Of a stretch of DNA of 64,000 nt, positions 39,750 to 57,359 are shown one piece after another. A program made the translations under genes and the position numbers. The number at the start of each line of letters is the position of its first letter. The stretch's first letter is position 1. The stretch covers positions 13,392,001 to 13,456,000 of the forward strand of contig OX359246.1 of NCBI GenBank assembly GCA_947179485.1. Reading direction: 5' to 3'. The DNA is from Allacma fusca. Its lineage: Eukaryota > Arthropoda > Collembola > Symphypleona > Sminthuridae. Below the pieces are notes generated by a model, which was given only the letters and a program-made list of their open reading frames with translations, did no database searches and was not told where the DNA came from.

Positions 39750-40490
39750 AATTTGATTTTATGGCTTGATTTTGATTTTGACCGTAAAAATTTGAATTTT
39801 ACGAATTGATCTTGATTTTTATGGCACATAGTAGAATTTTGAAGTATGATTTTTATTTTTACAGGATTAATTTGAAATTTACAGATGGTTTTCATTTTCA
39901 TCTTATAAGCTTGAATTTTACGGTATGATCTTGATTTGTACGGTACGTATTCGAATTTTACTATATGATTTTGATTTTTATAGTATTCAGTTGAATTTTC
40001 GGCGTGATTTTTATTTTGACGGTATAAATTTTCATTTGTAGATATGATCTTGATTTTTATGAAATGCATAGTTATTTTACAATATAGCTTAGATTTTGGT
40101 GGTATTAATTTGACTTTTATGGTATAAGTTTGATTTTTACTGTATTAATTTGAATTTTATGGTATGATTTTGATTTTTACTGTATTCATTTGAATTTTAT
40201 GGTATGATTTTGATTTTTACTGTATTAATTAGAATTTTATGGTATGATTTTGATTTTTACTGTATTAATTAGAATTTTATGGTATGATTTTGATTTTTAC
40301 TGTATTAATTAGAATTTTATGGTATGATTTTGATTTTTACTGTATTGCTTTTAATTTTGCTACATTAATTTAAATTTTATAGTTTGGTTTGGGCAACAAT
40401 TTGAAATTTACGGTTTGAATTTGAGTTTTACGGTATAAATGTAAATTTTACGCGTTGTTTTTAATTTTACGTGTGAATTTAGTTTTTGCA
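39750..40490. repeat. 40-bp minisatellite (TTTTATGGTATGATTTTGAT)
   Basis: GGTATGATTTTGATTTTTAC is repeated at 40201, 40241, 40281 and 40321, exactly 40 bp apart and nearly identical, within 0.7 kb of degraded relatives. Confidence 0.94.
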
Positions 40491-42548
40491 TTAATTTTTG
40501 TGCTTCATTGCTGCGAACTTCTTAAAAATAAGCATTATAAGTCACTTTAAAAAACTAAAAATTAAATAAAGGTTTTTAATGTAGGAATAGTCAAAGGGTA
40601 TGCATGCAAATTATTTAGCCCCTATACAAAATTCACATAGGAGAAGATACTGTGCAGTGAGAATGCACTATATTACGGTCCACCCTGAAAATTAGTATAA
40701 TAAGTACCGCGGGTCATATATGGCCGTGTAATATCGTGCTCATGTAATTTGGAGGCTATACAGAGTAGAGAAATGTATCCTCTTTTAGAGTGTATGCCCT
40801 GCAAACATGCATCTGGTAACGCATACTTGTGAGTTTCGGTTCAATGTGTTCTGATTGAGAATGTTTCATTGGGAATATTGAAGACCTGAAAGAAGCCCTT
40901 CGTGTGTGGAAATAAGCTTGTCTTAACATTCCAATTTGGAACAAATGTGCATTGAGGAAACCTGAATTAGTCACAGTTTATTGCTGACGTTTTGAACTAG
41001 TAATTAGACTCTGTCGATAAAGCTCTTCCAACATGGGGTTTACATAATGCTTTTGTGTCCATATGCTCTGCATGTATTTTTAAAAATAGAGCAGTCATTA
41101 ATTGCTCCGTATTTTCGCGGATATGTCATTCGCAGAGGTATTATGCATATATAGAGGCAGGGTCGTTGGGTACAACTTATACAATTTTAGCAAAAATTCT
41201 CTAAAACGTACAAAATTGGCCCTCCATACTGAGCATGCTGTTCATTCCGAGTTTAGAGACTATTTTCACAGAGAATGAACCAAACTCCCAATGAAGACTG
41301 GATGAGGATATAGGAGGAATATCTTTCAAGGGGGGAAAATACAAAGACACATTGTGGAGTTGCAAAATCCATGATGATTTATTTGCACACCACAAAATCC
41401 GTTGGTACATAATCACACATAATTTATCGTTTGGGAAGCGAGCCCAAATTTTACGGCAAAAGTATATGATTTTGAAGGATTTCATTTCTATAACGTCCTC
41501 AACTGTAGCTATACTTCCTCGATCCTATATATTTTGAAAAGATACATTTTTAGAGACATTTACAGAGAGAGTAACAATCCTAATATCTTAATTCAGTTAT
41601 AGGATATTTTTGTTGAAACTAAAGCTATGGATTTGATTTGTCTTAGAATTCTTTTACAGAGTAATTTTTTTAAATATAATTTTTAGAAATTAAACCTCTA
41701 GTCTATTTAAAGTTGACAACTTCTATTACAGTTTACACGATTCAAGGGGGTGAATAATAATAATTCATTGCAGATATTATTATCACTACTTTTTAACAAT
41801 ACTGCAGCTGGCAAATTCGGGTTGCAGGTTGGAGATTCGACATGTATATTTAAATACAGATTGCCCACTTACTTCGTACTGATAATAATTATTGGTAGGA
41901 ATAATATTTTAAAATAATTATTTATGTATTTTAATAAAGCTACCATGTAGTTTTGTAACAATGAAATTAAAATTTAGGAAGCAAAAAAATTAATGTGACT
42001 CATTTCAATATACATTTTATGTAGTAGTATCTTTTCAAACAAGATTATTTTCAGATACTTTCGTAAAACTGCGTCTCTATACAATTAGTTTATAATTTTC
42101 GGCTATGAACAAAAACAATTATTCCACTGAGGTAAACTTGGCCGTTACTTTTGTGAAATATAGCTGATTCCAGCATTTAGTGACTAATCTAATGGTCTTA
42201 TCTTAACTAATTATTTTAACAAGGTCTTCCTCTCAACTGATTCACAGCTCCAATCCTCTTCCGTATCATAATTGCAATAATTATGTATAATTACGCTTCT
42301 TTACTATAATATGTAATTAAACAAATAACACAAGGAATTACATGAGTTAACACAGTATTCATAAATATAGGTCACACTTGAGTTTCGTTGACTCAAGGTC
42401 CGAAACCAGACATCCAGTTCTAGTAATCTTTCATCATCATCAATAGCTTTTTTATAGTATTGTAGGGATTTTTTTGTGAAACAAAGTTAATTGCTAATCC
42501 TGGTTTTGACTCCGTGAATATAATGCATTGGGAGAGTGATATATGTTT
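40490..42548. other. AP-2 mu 3' flank and intergenic DNA
   Basis: The 3'UTR of AP-2 mu must begin at 42548 and run leftward; no canonical AATAAA on the minus strand was found close by. No other feature is seen. Confidence 0.4.
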
Positions 42549-48225
<5,677 letters not shown>

Positions 48226-48249
48226 AATTGATTGAGTCTTGAATACGCC

Positions 48250-48257
48250 TATTTATA
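48250..48257 (-). promoter_or_regulatory. TATA box of AP-2 mu
   Basis: On the minus strand the sequence reads GGGTATAAATAGGCG, an excellent TATA box. Initiation 25-30 nt downstream would fall near 48220-48226, next to the Inr-like word TCAATCA. This leaves a first exon of about 170 nt up to the donor at 48050. Confidence 0.65.
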
Positions 48258-48659
48258 CCCATGGACTTTTAGGAAGAAGGCGTTTCATTCAAACTCCTCC
48301 TAAGTCTTTGCTTTAACTGTAGATGGCGCCAAAGGCACTATTCAAGGACTGAGTCCGTATTCAAATACAGTCCGCTCTGTCTATTTAGGACACTTTTTAT
48401 TTTAGTACATAGTAAATGCAACAATTGTTGTAAAGAGTGTGTTGTCAAATATAATTTTAAATAATTATTATTATATAATAATAATAAAGAATTTTGTGAA
48501 AGTAAATTTTTAGTATGGAAATTCTCTAATATATTATTTTGGGGCACTGTGATACAGTAAGCAAAATCCTAAAAATCTTGAGGGGAATCATTTTTTATCG
48601 TATTTATTGAATACTATAAATTTTATAGAAGATGCTCACATCTTCTAAAGTGTATGAGA

Positions 48660-49165
48660 GACCTTAAAAAATTATTAATTTGAATTTGATAAGGATGCTT
48701 GAAGATTCAAATATTGGAATGTAAATTCGGGGAACTGATTCAATTCGTAGGAAATCTAATATTCTTGCAGCAGTTGACAATGGCAGCTTGCTTTCTAAGG
48801 AAGTTTATTCGAAAATTAAATATGTCGACGAAAAGGGGTGTCGAGAAACTATTTCCCTTCGCCCCAAGCCCTATGCAAGGAGGGATGGTAAAAAAATATT
48901 GAGTTCCCCCAGGATTTAGCAGATCGTTTTGTAAAGTGTTTAACATTATTTGTTTCAACAAGCTGGCGCTCAAAAGCTCTGGATCCAGCGTATACATATG
49001 GAAGTAGATTTTCCTGAGAAAGCTATAATAATTCTCAGCGTTCAAATTTTTGATTATTCCCGTCCAAGAGGATTAAAAAAGGAAATGATGAGTAAAAATT
49101 TATATTCTAAAAAAAGATGGAAGATTGGAGCAATGAAAAACATTTTCAAAGCGCATTATTAATCT
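48660..49165 (+). pseudogene. Possible degenerate coding remnant between AP-2 mu and the NPC1-domain gene
   Basis: The plus strand reads DSIRRKSNILAAVDNGSLLS and continues open to about 48913, with one upstream stop. A second frame holds STSWRSKALDPAYTYGSRFS near 48970-49015. Composition is protein-like but stops and frame changes break it. The minus strand also has a 101-codon frame at 48740-49045. A dead transposon or processed gene fragment is the likeliest explanation; no family is recognised. Confidence 0.25.
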
Positions 49166-50430
49166 AACCTTGCTTTACGTTCTGAGTTCCTGCGACTGGA
49201 ATAATTATTGTTGACTGTGGAAGAAGATTGGAAACTCAAACGAATCCCCCTAAAATTGTCTACAAATTAGTCTCTAAATATTTGTAGGAACAACAGATCT
49301 TCCATGAAATATGGGATGAAAATGAAATACTTTGAATATGTTTGTTTAATTGTAATGAAACCATAATCAACGTGACAAATTACGTCAGGCAAGGAATGAA
49401 AATTACAAGAGCTTAATATTCCTAAATGGGACAATTTCGTGAAAACATTATTTTCTGAATTTTCAAATTTAATCATGACTTTAATTCGGCGAAATGGGGG
49501 AGTCCGAATTGACAATCGTTAACAGAGCTTATCAGTCCTAAATGAGACAATTCCCCTTTTGTTAAAAACTAAGCATAACAGGCTAAATAAGGTCAACCAA
49601 ATGATTGGGCATCAAACAGCAGTATTTAAGTTACTTATTTGACCCTTTTCAAAAAATGTTTTCCCCAGAAACTTGACTTGACCTTGTCACTGAAAAAATA
49701 AATATGTACTTAATTTTCTTAAAATATTAGATGAAGGTTGTATTCTTTCAAAAACTATAAACTTAGAGCCGAATACTTTAATTTGCTCAGGTATTCGCAA
49801 ATAAATAAATCTACCGGGTAAACTAAAAGGAATTATTTCATTCCAGGTTTATCAGGAAAAACATTCCGAGACAAAAAAAATCGGCACCTCTGTATCGTTC
49901 TGTAAAGTCAGTTTAATTTTATCCCCATCTGTTTAGGACCTGTAAACCAAACGCATTACGGAATTTAAAAAATTGTAAAAAAAATCAGCGTTAGATTCCA
50001 CATTACACATTCAATATTAGCAGCTATCAGAGAGCTTTCCAGAGAAATGCACTTTTGACCTAATTATCTTATTACCACGTCCGACGACCTCATTTGACTA
50101 AACCCACCACAGATTCTTGATAAATGCAAAAATAATTCATATCCCTTCCAAGAACCCCTCAAAGAACGTATTACACTGTGCAGCTCTATATACTTTTGTG
50201 ATTTTTTCCATATCAAAATACAGATACATTACTCGGTAAAAAATACACTAAATATCATTTGGCAGTCGTATTGAACTTACAAAAATAATTAATCACCTCT
50301 TAAATAGAAATATTCAAGCGTGATTAATTTCCGAATAAAAACCGCATTAATGGGAGGAAGACCCAACGAAATAATTAATATATTTTATTCTGTCTAATAA
50401 GGCAAGACAATTGACGTGTAAGTTCCACTT
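49165..50430. other. Intergenic DNA upstream of the NPC1-domain gene
   Basis: A+T-rich, with no open frame above 82 codons and no array. Probably holds promoter-distal sequence for both divergent genes. Confidence 0.4.
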
Positions 50431-50437
50431 GAGGGGT

Positions 50438-50445
50438 TATAAAAG
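50438..50445 (+). promoter_or_regulatory. TATA box for the NPC1-domain gene
   Basis: GGGGTTATAAAAGAC lies 226 bp upstream of the signal-peptide ATG at 50671. It would set the start near 50470 with a leader of about 200 nt. It supports the signal-peptide exon as the true 5' end of the gene. Confidence 0.45.
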
Positions 50446-50670
50446 ACTGAAAAAAAAAATTTCTCCCAGCTTTTGCTCAGACCCAGTAAAATATCCTGGA
50501 ACGGTTTCCCGTCCATTTTTCTCAAACTAAATATTAATAGGATTCATTCATTCATTCTGTCTTACTCAATAAGAATAATAATCCCTCCCTTGCTTCCAAT
50601 TTTTCACATTATTTTTCGAAATATATTTTAACCATAAATTTTTTAAAATCCCCGTGAAATCCAAGTAGAA

Positions 50671-52918
50671 ATGATCGGATTTTCTTCAATGTTTTTATTC
50701 CTTCTAATAAGCTGCCTCAAATTCGAGGGATCCTTGGCCAAATCAACGGACCTCGAAGGCTCAGGGTCAGGTTCATTTGGGCTCGATAGGATTGAGTCGG
50801 ATGAAGCATACATGGGCACCCTCACGAGGGATTGAGGGATGCCTCGCCCTCTCCCTCGTCCTCGCCCTCACAAACTGCGAGGGTGATGGCGAGTACACGT
50901 TGATTTTAGGCGCCCTCATGAACACGAGGGAGAGGACCTATGAATAGGATGTGAACAAATGAGGGGGAGGCAGAGTACACATGTAAGCCCTCATGACCTT
51001 CTCTTACCTTAATCGATATGCGAAAATCAAACATATATTGTTCTGTAGGAAGACCAACTTCATAACGTCCTAGGTACATGGTTTATGGCCCTGGGCAAAA
51101 ATCCCAGTTTTATTTTTTTAAAGTAAAAGATCCTCTTGTTTAGGTTAAAATTTCTCATATTAATATCCAGAAAAACTTTCAATTTAGGATGTCGGGGAGA
51201 CATGATCATTTGTAAACAAGGGCACCTGGGCTTTATATTTGATTAATGCTGTTTGAACACCCTACTATTGAATATTACTGGTCTGAGGTTTATGGAACCT
51301 ATTTGTGACTAATCTTTATTAACCGGAGACGTAGAAAACAGCTTTGATCTATAATAGTAATTTTCTGAGCTACTGAATCGATTATAATGAAGAATTATTG
51401 CCAAAATTCAACAAAAATGTCTTTCATCTTTATAACAAAATATTGTAGTTTGACTACTGAATGTTTTCCATTTTGCCGACAATTAAAATATAAGGAGGAT
51501 AGGCACTTTTTACCAATGAAATAGAATTTTAAACTTGTTTTTACGTTATTTTCAGGACAAAATCGAAAAAACATTGTAAATTTTTCAAGTATTTTATACT
51601 TTTGACAATTATGTCAACCACAAAACCTAATATGTACCTGTACCCAAATACCTGGGTAAAACCTGGACTAATAAAGGGCACTATTTTGAATACAGTAGTT
51701 TATTTCAACAACAATTTTTTAAAATTTGTTTGGAACGCTTGGTTTTAGGAAATTTTATAAACTTTCTAAGCTATCCAAAAGTTCCGTACGTTCAGAAATG
51801 GGGGGAATGTCGACACATATTGACGTTGTCATATTTTAACCAAGTGTCCGCGAAAAAGTTATTTGAAGGCACAGGTATTGTAGGAAATTGTAGGGGGGCT
51901 ATTTACGTGTAATATAAAATAACGAGGGCCCTCATGAGTGCGAGGGAGAGGGGTGTATTTTAAAAGTAGCCCCTCACGACGGCGAGGACGAGGACAACCC
52001 GTAACGTGTCGCTCCATTGATGATGAGGGAGAGTGCGAGCAGGCTATATTCCATCCCTCGCGCAAAATGGCAGAGGGGGAGAAAAACGCCCATCTATGGG
52101 ATGAAGAGGCCTTGGAGGATTCAAACGAATCGCCAGACCGCAACGAAAACCTGGCTAACGAAACACGCCCACATTGCGTTATGTATGGGAAATGCGGCTC
52201 TGACATGAATTGCAAGACCCAGGATCCCCCAAAATCTCTACAAGAAACGGATGAAAACTTTCTAAAAGTCGTCTGTCCGGAATTGGTAAATAAATCCAAT
52301 GGAGAATTCTGTTGTGACAAGTCCCAAATTTTGGATTTAAAAAATAATCTGGCTTTGATCCAGAAGACTAAAAATTGTTCGTCATGTTACCAAAATTCCC
52401 GGAATTTCTTCTGTCATGTGACTTGCAGTCCGGTCCAGTCAAGCTTCATAAGTGTCATTGATACTAGGACGGAGGGATTGGCTCCCGGGAAGGAAGCAGT
52501 ATTCAAAATGGAGGTTACCAATGCAAATGGCTACGCCCAAGAAGTTTTAAAATCCTGTCATTACGATTCGATAACGAACGACGCTGCTTTGGAGCTGTTG
52601 TGTGGTCTTCGGAGACCTGGAAAATGTACGTCTAAGAGATTGTGGGAGAATTTGGGGGCTATCTATGGAAATTCTACCTCTTTGGAATTTATTTTCAAGT
52701 CCTGGGATAAAGACAGCTTTGACGATATTTCAAACGAGCAAGACTGGGATGAGGGAATGCAGCCCGTTACTACTGTCATAAGTTACGCTGAATGTCCGAA
52801 GACTTCGTCATCGTCAGGCGGTTGTAGTGTGTTTTCTCAATTTCGAGTCTCCGCAGAGATGTCAGGACGTATCCTGATTTGGGGCGTGGTTCTATTTTCA
52901 TCCGTTACATATTTTTAA
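50671..52918 (+). CDS. Stand-alone NPC1 N-terminal (sterol-binding) domain protein, probably GPI-anchored
   Basis: Proposed model: exon 1 50671-50770, exon 2 52074-52918, 945 nt, 314 aa. Exon 2 is clearly an NPC1 N-terminal domain: HCVMYGKCG, NCK, CCDKSQ, a CSSCYQN segment, then FFCHVTCSPVQSSF. NPC1 residues known to contact sterol (Asn41 and Gln79 of human) have counterparts in NCK and CCDKSQ. The protein stops straight after this domain. There is no proline-rich linker, sterol-sensing domain or Patched-type membrane block. It ends with a Ser/Gly-rich stretch and the 15-residue hydrophobic tail ILIWGVVLFSSVTYF, which resembles a GPI-attachment signal. Exon 1 supplies a signal peptide (MIGFSSMFLFLLISCL, cleavage probably after GSLA). 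The exon join (TCAG then GTTCAT, to AAATGGCAG) is inferred from matching phase and is the weak point. The antisense of exon 1 is also open. Domain identity is firm; the splice and anchor are inference. Confidence 0.82.
50819..52045. mobile_element. Repeat-armed transposon fragment in the NPC1-domain intron
   Basis: Both ends of this stretch are G+C-rich and built from permutations of GAGGGCGAG/CCTCGCCCT, while the middle is ordinary A+T-rich DNA. The phrase GCCCTCATGA followed by a CGAGGGAGAGG block occurs near 50930 and again near 51928. Neither exact termini nor a target-site duplication could be fixed. The open frame beginning at GTG 51938 runs from this repeat into the NPC1 domain, so its first 45 codons are more likely repeat or intron than protein. 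Confidence 0.45.
51008..51079 (-). CDS. Candidate minus-strand first exon
   Basis: On the minus strand ACCATG at 51079 starts MYLGRYEVGLPTEQYMFDFR and four more residues, ending exactly at a donor (ATTAAG then GTAAGAG). It lies inside the repeat-bearing intron of the NPC1-domain gene and may belong to a transposon. No continuation exon was found. Confidence 0.2.
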
Positions 52919-53020
52919 TGCTCATGTAATAATTCCTAAATTTATTGCCTTAGACGAACATGTGTCAGAATGAAACGTTTGATTACCTTATTGGGCAAGC
53001 GTTTTCTCTTAATTTTCTAA

Positions 53021-53026
53021 AATAAA
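53021..53026 (+). terminator. Poly(A) signal of the NPC1-domain gene
   Basis: AATAAA lies about 100 nt after the TAA stop that ends at 52918, a normal distance for a 3' end. A second AATAAA follows near 53052. Confidence 0.55.
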
Positions 53027-53059
53027 TTTCGTTGAGATGATCACGTCGTTTAATAAATA

Positions 53060-54590
53060 CAAAATTAGTCACACAAATTAAATGAGATGTTATTATGGAT
53101 TTAATTTATTTGAGCGCATAAAGCCTTTGACTACCCAAACTCGGACACAACATCGAGCCAATTTGACTTAGTTCTTGCGCCATGGAGAGCAAACGTTTAC
53201 ATTATAAGTTTTACGAACAGTATGGAATTCCAACAAAATCCAGGATTGTAAAAATTTAGGATTGGGTTCCCCATCCTCTAAAAAAAATGTCTGGGAAGGA
53301 CAAACAATACAACTGTCCCCTGTACTTTTCAGTAACTAAATTAGTTTTGTCCTGACTTAGGACAAGGTGACTTGGTAGGGCGATAATTTGTATAGTTCCT
53401 TAAGAATTCAATACACCGCGGCCCCTCAAGAAAATAAAGGAGATTTTTATACCCATCAATCTTTCTCTTGTTGACTTTGTTAAATTTGGAACATTATTTC
53501 CCGCTACCCATGCCAAAATTTGTGTCCACCATTACCATTTGCTTCAAATAATTTACCGCCACAAAATTTGATTCAATTATTCTGGTAAAACCGATGGAAC
53601 AGGTATTCTAAATCAGTGAATCTACCGGAGAATGTTCCTTGGACCAAAATTATGGAATGTGGAATAGTCCTAGGTCCTATGCTTGAACTGGACCAAACAA
53701 AAAAAATCAAAGAAAAGGCCGAACCATTCCCAAAACTAATTTTCAATCTATGAGTGTTCACTTATCACCCACTTTCTCATCACTCACATTTTGCTCATCA
53801 CTCACTACAGAAAACCGTCACTCACATTCACCCTTTCCCATCCACTGCACTAAATGCTGCCATTCGAATTGGAATGAACCGGCGCAAGGAATATTTATGA
53901 ATTCGTTCGTGTTTGGATTCGCCTTAAGTTATTCATTCTGAATAGTGCTCCCATTAGAACTCATCAAATACTCATATTCAAATTAGTAATAAAAGTAATT
54001 AGTTACTATTTCCCCCGCCCAGCAGGAACCTCTGGTGTTGGACGACTACATCGTAAGTTTATTGTGATGTGTGGACGAACTTGAAATGTCATAAAAATGC
54101 ATGCGGATGTGTATGTATGTACAATGTAATGGTAGGGTGTCCATCATAGGTATCCGCCTATCGTACCTATATACTTATTTGTAGGCTATTTATAGGGTGC
54201 GAGGATTTTATTAAACGGTTATGAAGGCAAAATAGGGTACCAGAATATACACTTTAAACCTACCCTACAAAATTAAAATAAAATGTCGCCGGGAAATATT
54301 TGTCAGTCGGAAATTCGCTCATAAACAACAAATTGCGATGCGACAACATTCTGTAAAATTCATTTACATTTATACTCAAGTTAAATGCGTACGATGCCTA
54401 CGGCTTCGCTCATTGAGCTGTCGGTTAATTGATTGTAATTTACGATTTTATAATTTTTACCAGTGACCCTAACGTTAGCAAATCCGTAGTAGCATTCGGT
54501 CCTATTTTACTCCGATTACATCGACTTGAGACATTTTTAATTTAGTAGTGTAGAATGCCCTTAAATAGTCTATCAGCATCGAAAATGTTA
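53060..54590. other. Intergenic DNA
   Basis: Contains the candidate micro-exon at 54023 and TGTAGGCT-type repeat fragments at 54100-54250; otherwise nothing recognised. Confidence 0.4.
54023..54052 (+). CDS. Candidate micro-exon (30 or 27 nt)
   Basis: A very good acceptor (TATTTCCCCCGCCCAG) and a consensus donor (GTAAGT) enclose 30 nt reading QEPLVLDDYI (27 nt if the next AG is used). The pattern is striking in otherwise non-coding DNA, but no neighbouring exon was found, so it may be chance. Confidence 0.25.
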
Positions 54591-54790
54591 TAAGATGTAG
54601 GAAGGGTGTAAATTTGTTGATCTAATTTATGAATCAAATGTAGGCTATGTGGGCTTGGTGATCCCGATATAGGAAGGATGTAGGATAGGCTCACCTATTC
54701 AGCGGTTCAAATGTAGGCTTATATGTAGGCTTGGTTCAAATTTTTTAAATAGGAAGGATATTCGATAGAGTGAGTCATTTTGACACCTTT
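54590..54790. mobile_element. MITE-like block with TGTAGGCT repeats
   Basis: ATGTAGGCTTATATGTAGGC and GGAAGGATGTAGGATAGG words recur within 200 bp, and again near 54130-54190 (GTAGGCTATTTATAGGGTG). This is the same design as the CAAGTT and CGGGTA elements nearby. Confidence 0.35.
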
Positions 54791-55299
54791 GGTGTCCATA
54801 TTATTTGAGTCCCAAATCAGGACGTATGCCTCCAATTATTTTTATATATTTAAAATAAAACAGATTTCCATTTAACAGGAGAATGTAGTTTGCACGAATA
54901 TCAGAGAACGTATTTTATACCCGTTTCGTTGGGAACAGAGGTGCTCATTTGAAATCACCTTCGTCCATCCTTCAGAAGGCGAACCGTTTCCAATCACATA
55001 TTCCTTCATCGTTCAGTAAAATAAAGCCTTCTCAATACTTACCCTTCCTTCATTAAAATGTTACTGTAATCCTTCCTTCAGCCTTTAAAATAATTAAATT
55101 CCTCTCATGCGTTACCTCCCATCATTCAACACAAGTTACAAAATCAGAGCTTTAAAATTCAAACTGCTTACGGCTGAAAAGCTAATAATTAGTTTACAAT
55201 TAATTGCAGAGTATCAGTATGTACTTAATGTACACTGAAGAGAATAGAATACCCGTGGGCCGGCCAGAGAAATGTTTTTCAGTTGCCAAGTTTTTTACT

Positions 55300-56454
55300 T
55301 GAATCATTCGGGTCAAGTTCAAGTACGTACCCGGCTTGACCATGACATTCTAAGACAAGTCAGGTTCAAGTGCAAGTAAGACAAATTTACTTGAACCCCA
55401 AGTCAAGTTCAGGGTTAAGTAATGTAAAGAAAAAACTTGAAGTAATTGTAGATTGCGCATGCCATAAAGGACGGAAGCAATTTCAAAATCACAATCCAAT
55501 TTCTCGTCATGTTCAGGGTATTTTGTTTGAGTATGTTATAAATCAAAGAACAAAATTCAAAACCAGAGTCCGTTTTATGAAGGTTTGGTTTAACTGACGT
55601 TGTTAGTTATTGCAGTAACCTCTCCATGAAACGAAAGAATTATCTTGATAATTCGTTGATTACTCAGATTTATTAGTTTCAACTTAGGTAAATAATTTTC
55701 AATACAAAAAAAACTTGGATTGCCTATTACAAAATCATTTAATAAACAAGTCAGTACTACTTTACTTTATTAAACACTCAGTTAAGAATACTGGGAATGC
55801 TCAAATAGGTATAATTATGTATACCTAACTATATGAACATTAAATAAAACTTGACATCAATTTATACTCGTCAGATATACAGTAAAGGTCCAATATAAGA
55901 GATCAGCTTATAAGGAACGTATCGATAAGCGGGATGAATTTGTTTGACCTCAACTTTCATTTACACAGTTAGACGTTTCTTGTAAGGAAAATTGCTTTAG
56001 AAATTGTACTATCCTTTACACCTAACTTTTACTGTATTCAGTATACGCTTAAGGATATTCTCGAATGGTTTTAAATAAAAAATAGTATTAACATAGTTTT
56101 CTGCATGCGTTTTGGTTTTCAGTCCGACGGAAATAATTTGCAGAAGTATGCTAAACAATGTTGTCGATATATTTTATTTCTTGTGATGCTTACCTTGATT
56201 TATCAAATTCAAGTCACGTTCGAGTCATGGTCAAGCCAAGTTCAAGCCAAGTTCAAGTCAAGTTTGGAACTGTACCTACTTGATCAAGTTCGGGTCTTAG
56301 AAAATTCACTTGGTTACTTGCACGTGACAATTCAAGTAATTACAGGAACACGAGTTATCAAGTTCAGGTTGTGTCTTGAAAATTACTTGAAGTTTCGTGG
56401 TCAAGTCAAGTTCATGGTCAAGTTTTTAAATTACTTGATCCGATTGCAGCACTG
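55300..56454. mobile_element. hAT-like non-autonomous element with CAAGTT arms
   Basis: The right end, read on the minus strand, is CAGTGCTGCAATCGGATCAA, a hAT-style CAGTG terminus, followed inward by dense ACTTGA/CAAGTT words (56195-56440). A matching word-rich zone occurs at 55300-55440. The left terminus was not fixed, so the element may be only about 260 bp (56195-56454) with a second one at 55300. Confidence 0.4.
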
Positions 56455-56764
56455 CATTAAATGTATTTTAGACTTTAGAGAAAACATGTTTTAGGTGGTA
56501 TAAACAAACAGCTGAGAAATAATAACAAAACAGAACTGGAGAATAGGATTCAGCCAAATTTATACGGTCGGTCATATTTTGATGAATCAGCAGGTATGCA
56601 GTACTAGTTAGTTATTTTTATTTCTAATCAAAAACGCTACTAGTTTTTCGACACTTCGATGAAAACATCCAGTTAAAAATACGGCTCTAGATAGTCACAA
56701 TAATTAACTAAGGTTTCCTACGTTGTTACACATAACATATTATGTATCAAATTTAGACAAATCT

Positions 56765-56923
56765 GGATAAAGTACCCGAGTACGGGTACGACACTCAGAT
56801 AGAATGGTATGTGTAGAATTTGTCTATTATATTTCGGGTACGGGTATAGATAACAGACATTGCAATACCTGCGCTTCGGGTACGGGTATGTGTACCTATT
56901 TTTCGTACCCGAGCCGAGCACTG
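56765..56923. mobile_element. hAT-like MITE with CGGGTA arms
   Basis: Its right end on the minus strand is CAGTGCTCGGCTCGGGTACG. Internal words are CGGGTACGGGTA and the hairpin GTACCCGAGTACGGGTAC near 56773. The left end looks truncated. Confidence 0.45.
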
Positions 56924-57359
56924 GTGTACGGACTTACATGAACAGTTACATTCACACTAAGTTATGAAAAGAATTTGCCTAAATTATAGTACACGGGATT
57001 GCAAGTTCCAACGCCGTTCGAAGACTAAAATTAACGCTAATTCCATTATTTCTGCAAAGCTCCGAGGCCTTCGTTTCCTTTCCAGCCTTCCTTCCTTCTT
57101 TCAGCTTCCCTTCATTTTTGCCCAACATAACGCTTAAATCGTTTAAAGCCTTCTTTGAAAGAAATCCTTCGTTGGGAGGGCTCCTCTCCTTATGAAGTCT
57201 ATATCTGTTAGATAACAGAAAAATTCTTTCCGCTTCGGTATTGCTCCAGTCGTTACCGACAAACAAGGTCTGCCAACGTTAAATGCGAATGTAAATGAAA
57301 CTTAGTAGAGTTTTACTAGCTTCATTAATTGACAGATATCAGCAGTAATCGTTATATGC

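Larger units (their letters stand above)
36360..39750. other. Non-genic stretch
   Basis: Microsatellites and A/T-rich unique DNA; no supported gene. Confidence 0.4.

Noticed and set aside
51938..52073. N-terminal extension of the NPC1-domain frame starting at GTG 51938
   Set aside because: It begins at a non-ATG codon right after a stop, is Arg/Gly-rich, and matches the GAGGGCGAG repeat also found at 50.85-50.95 kb; it is better read as intron or repeat.
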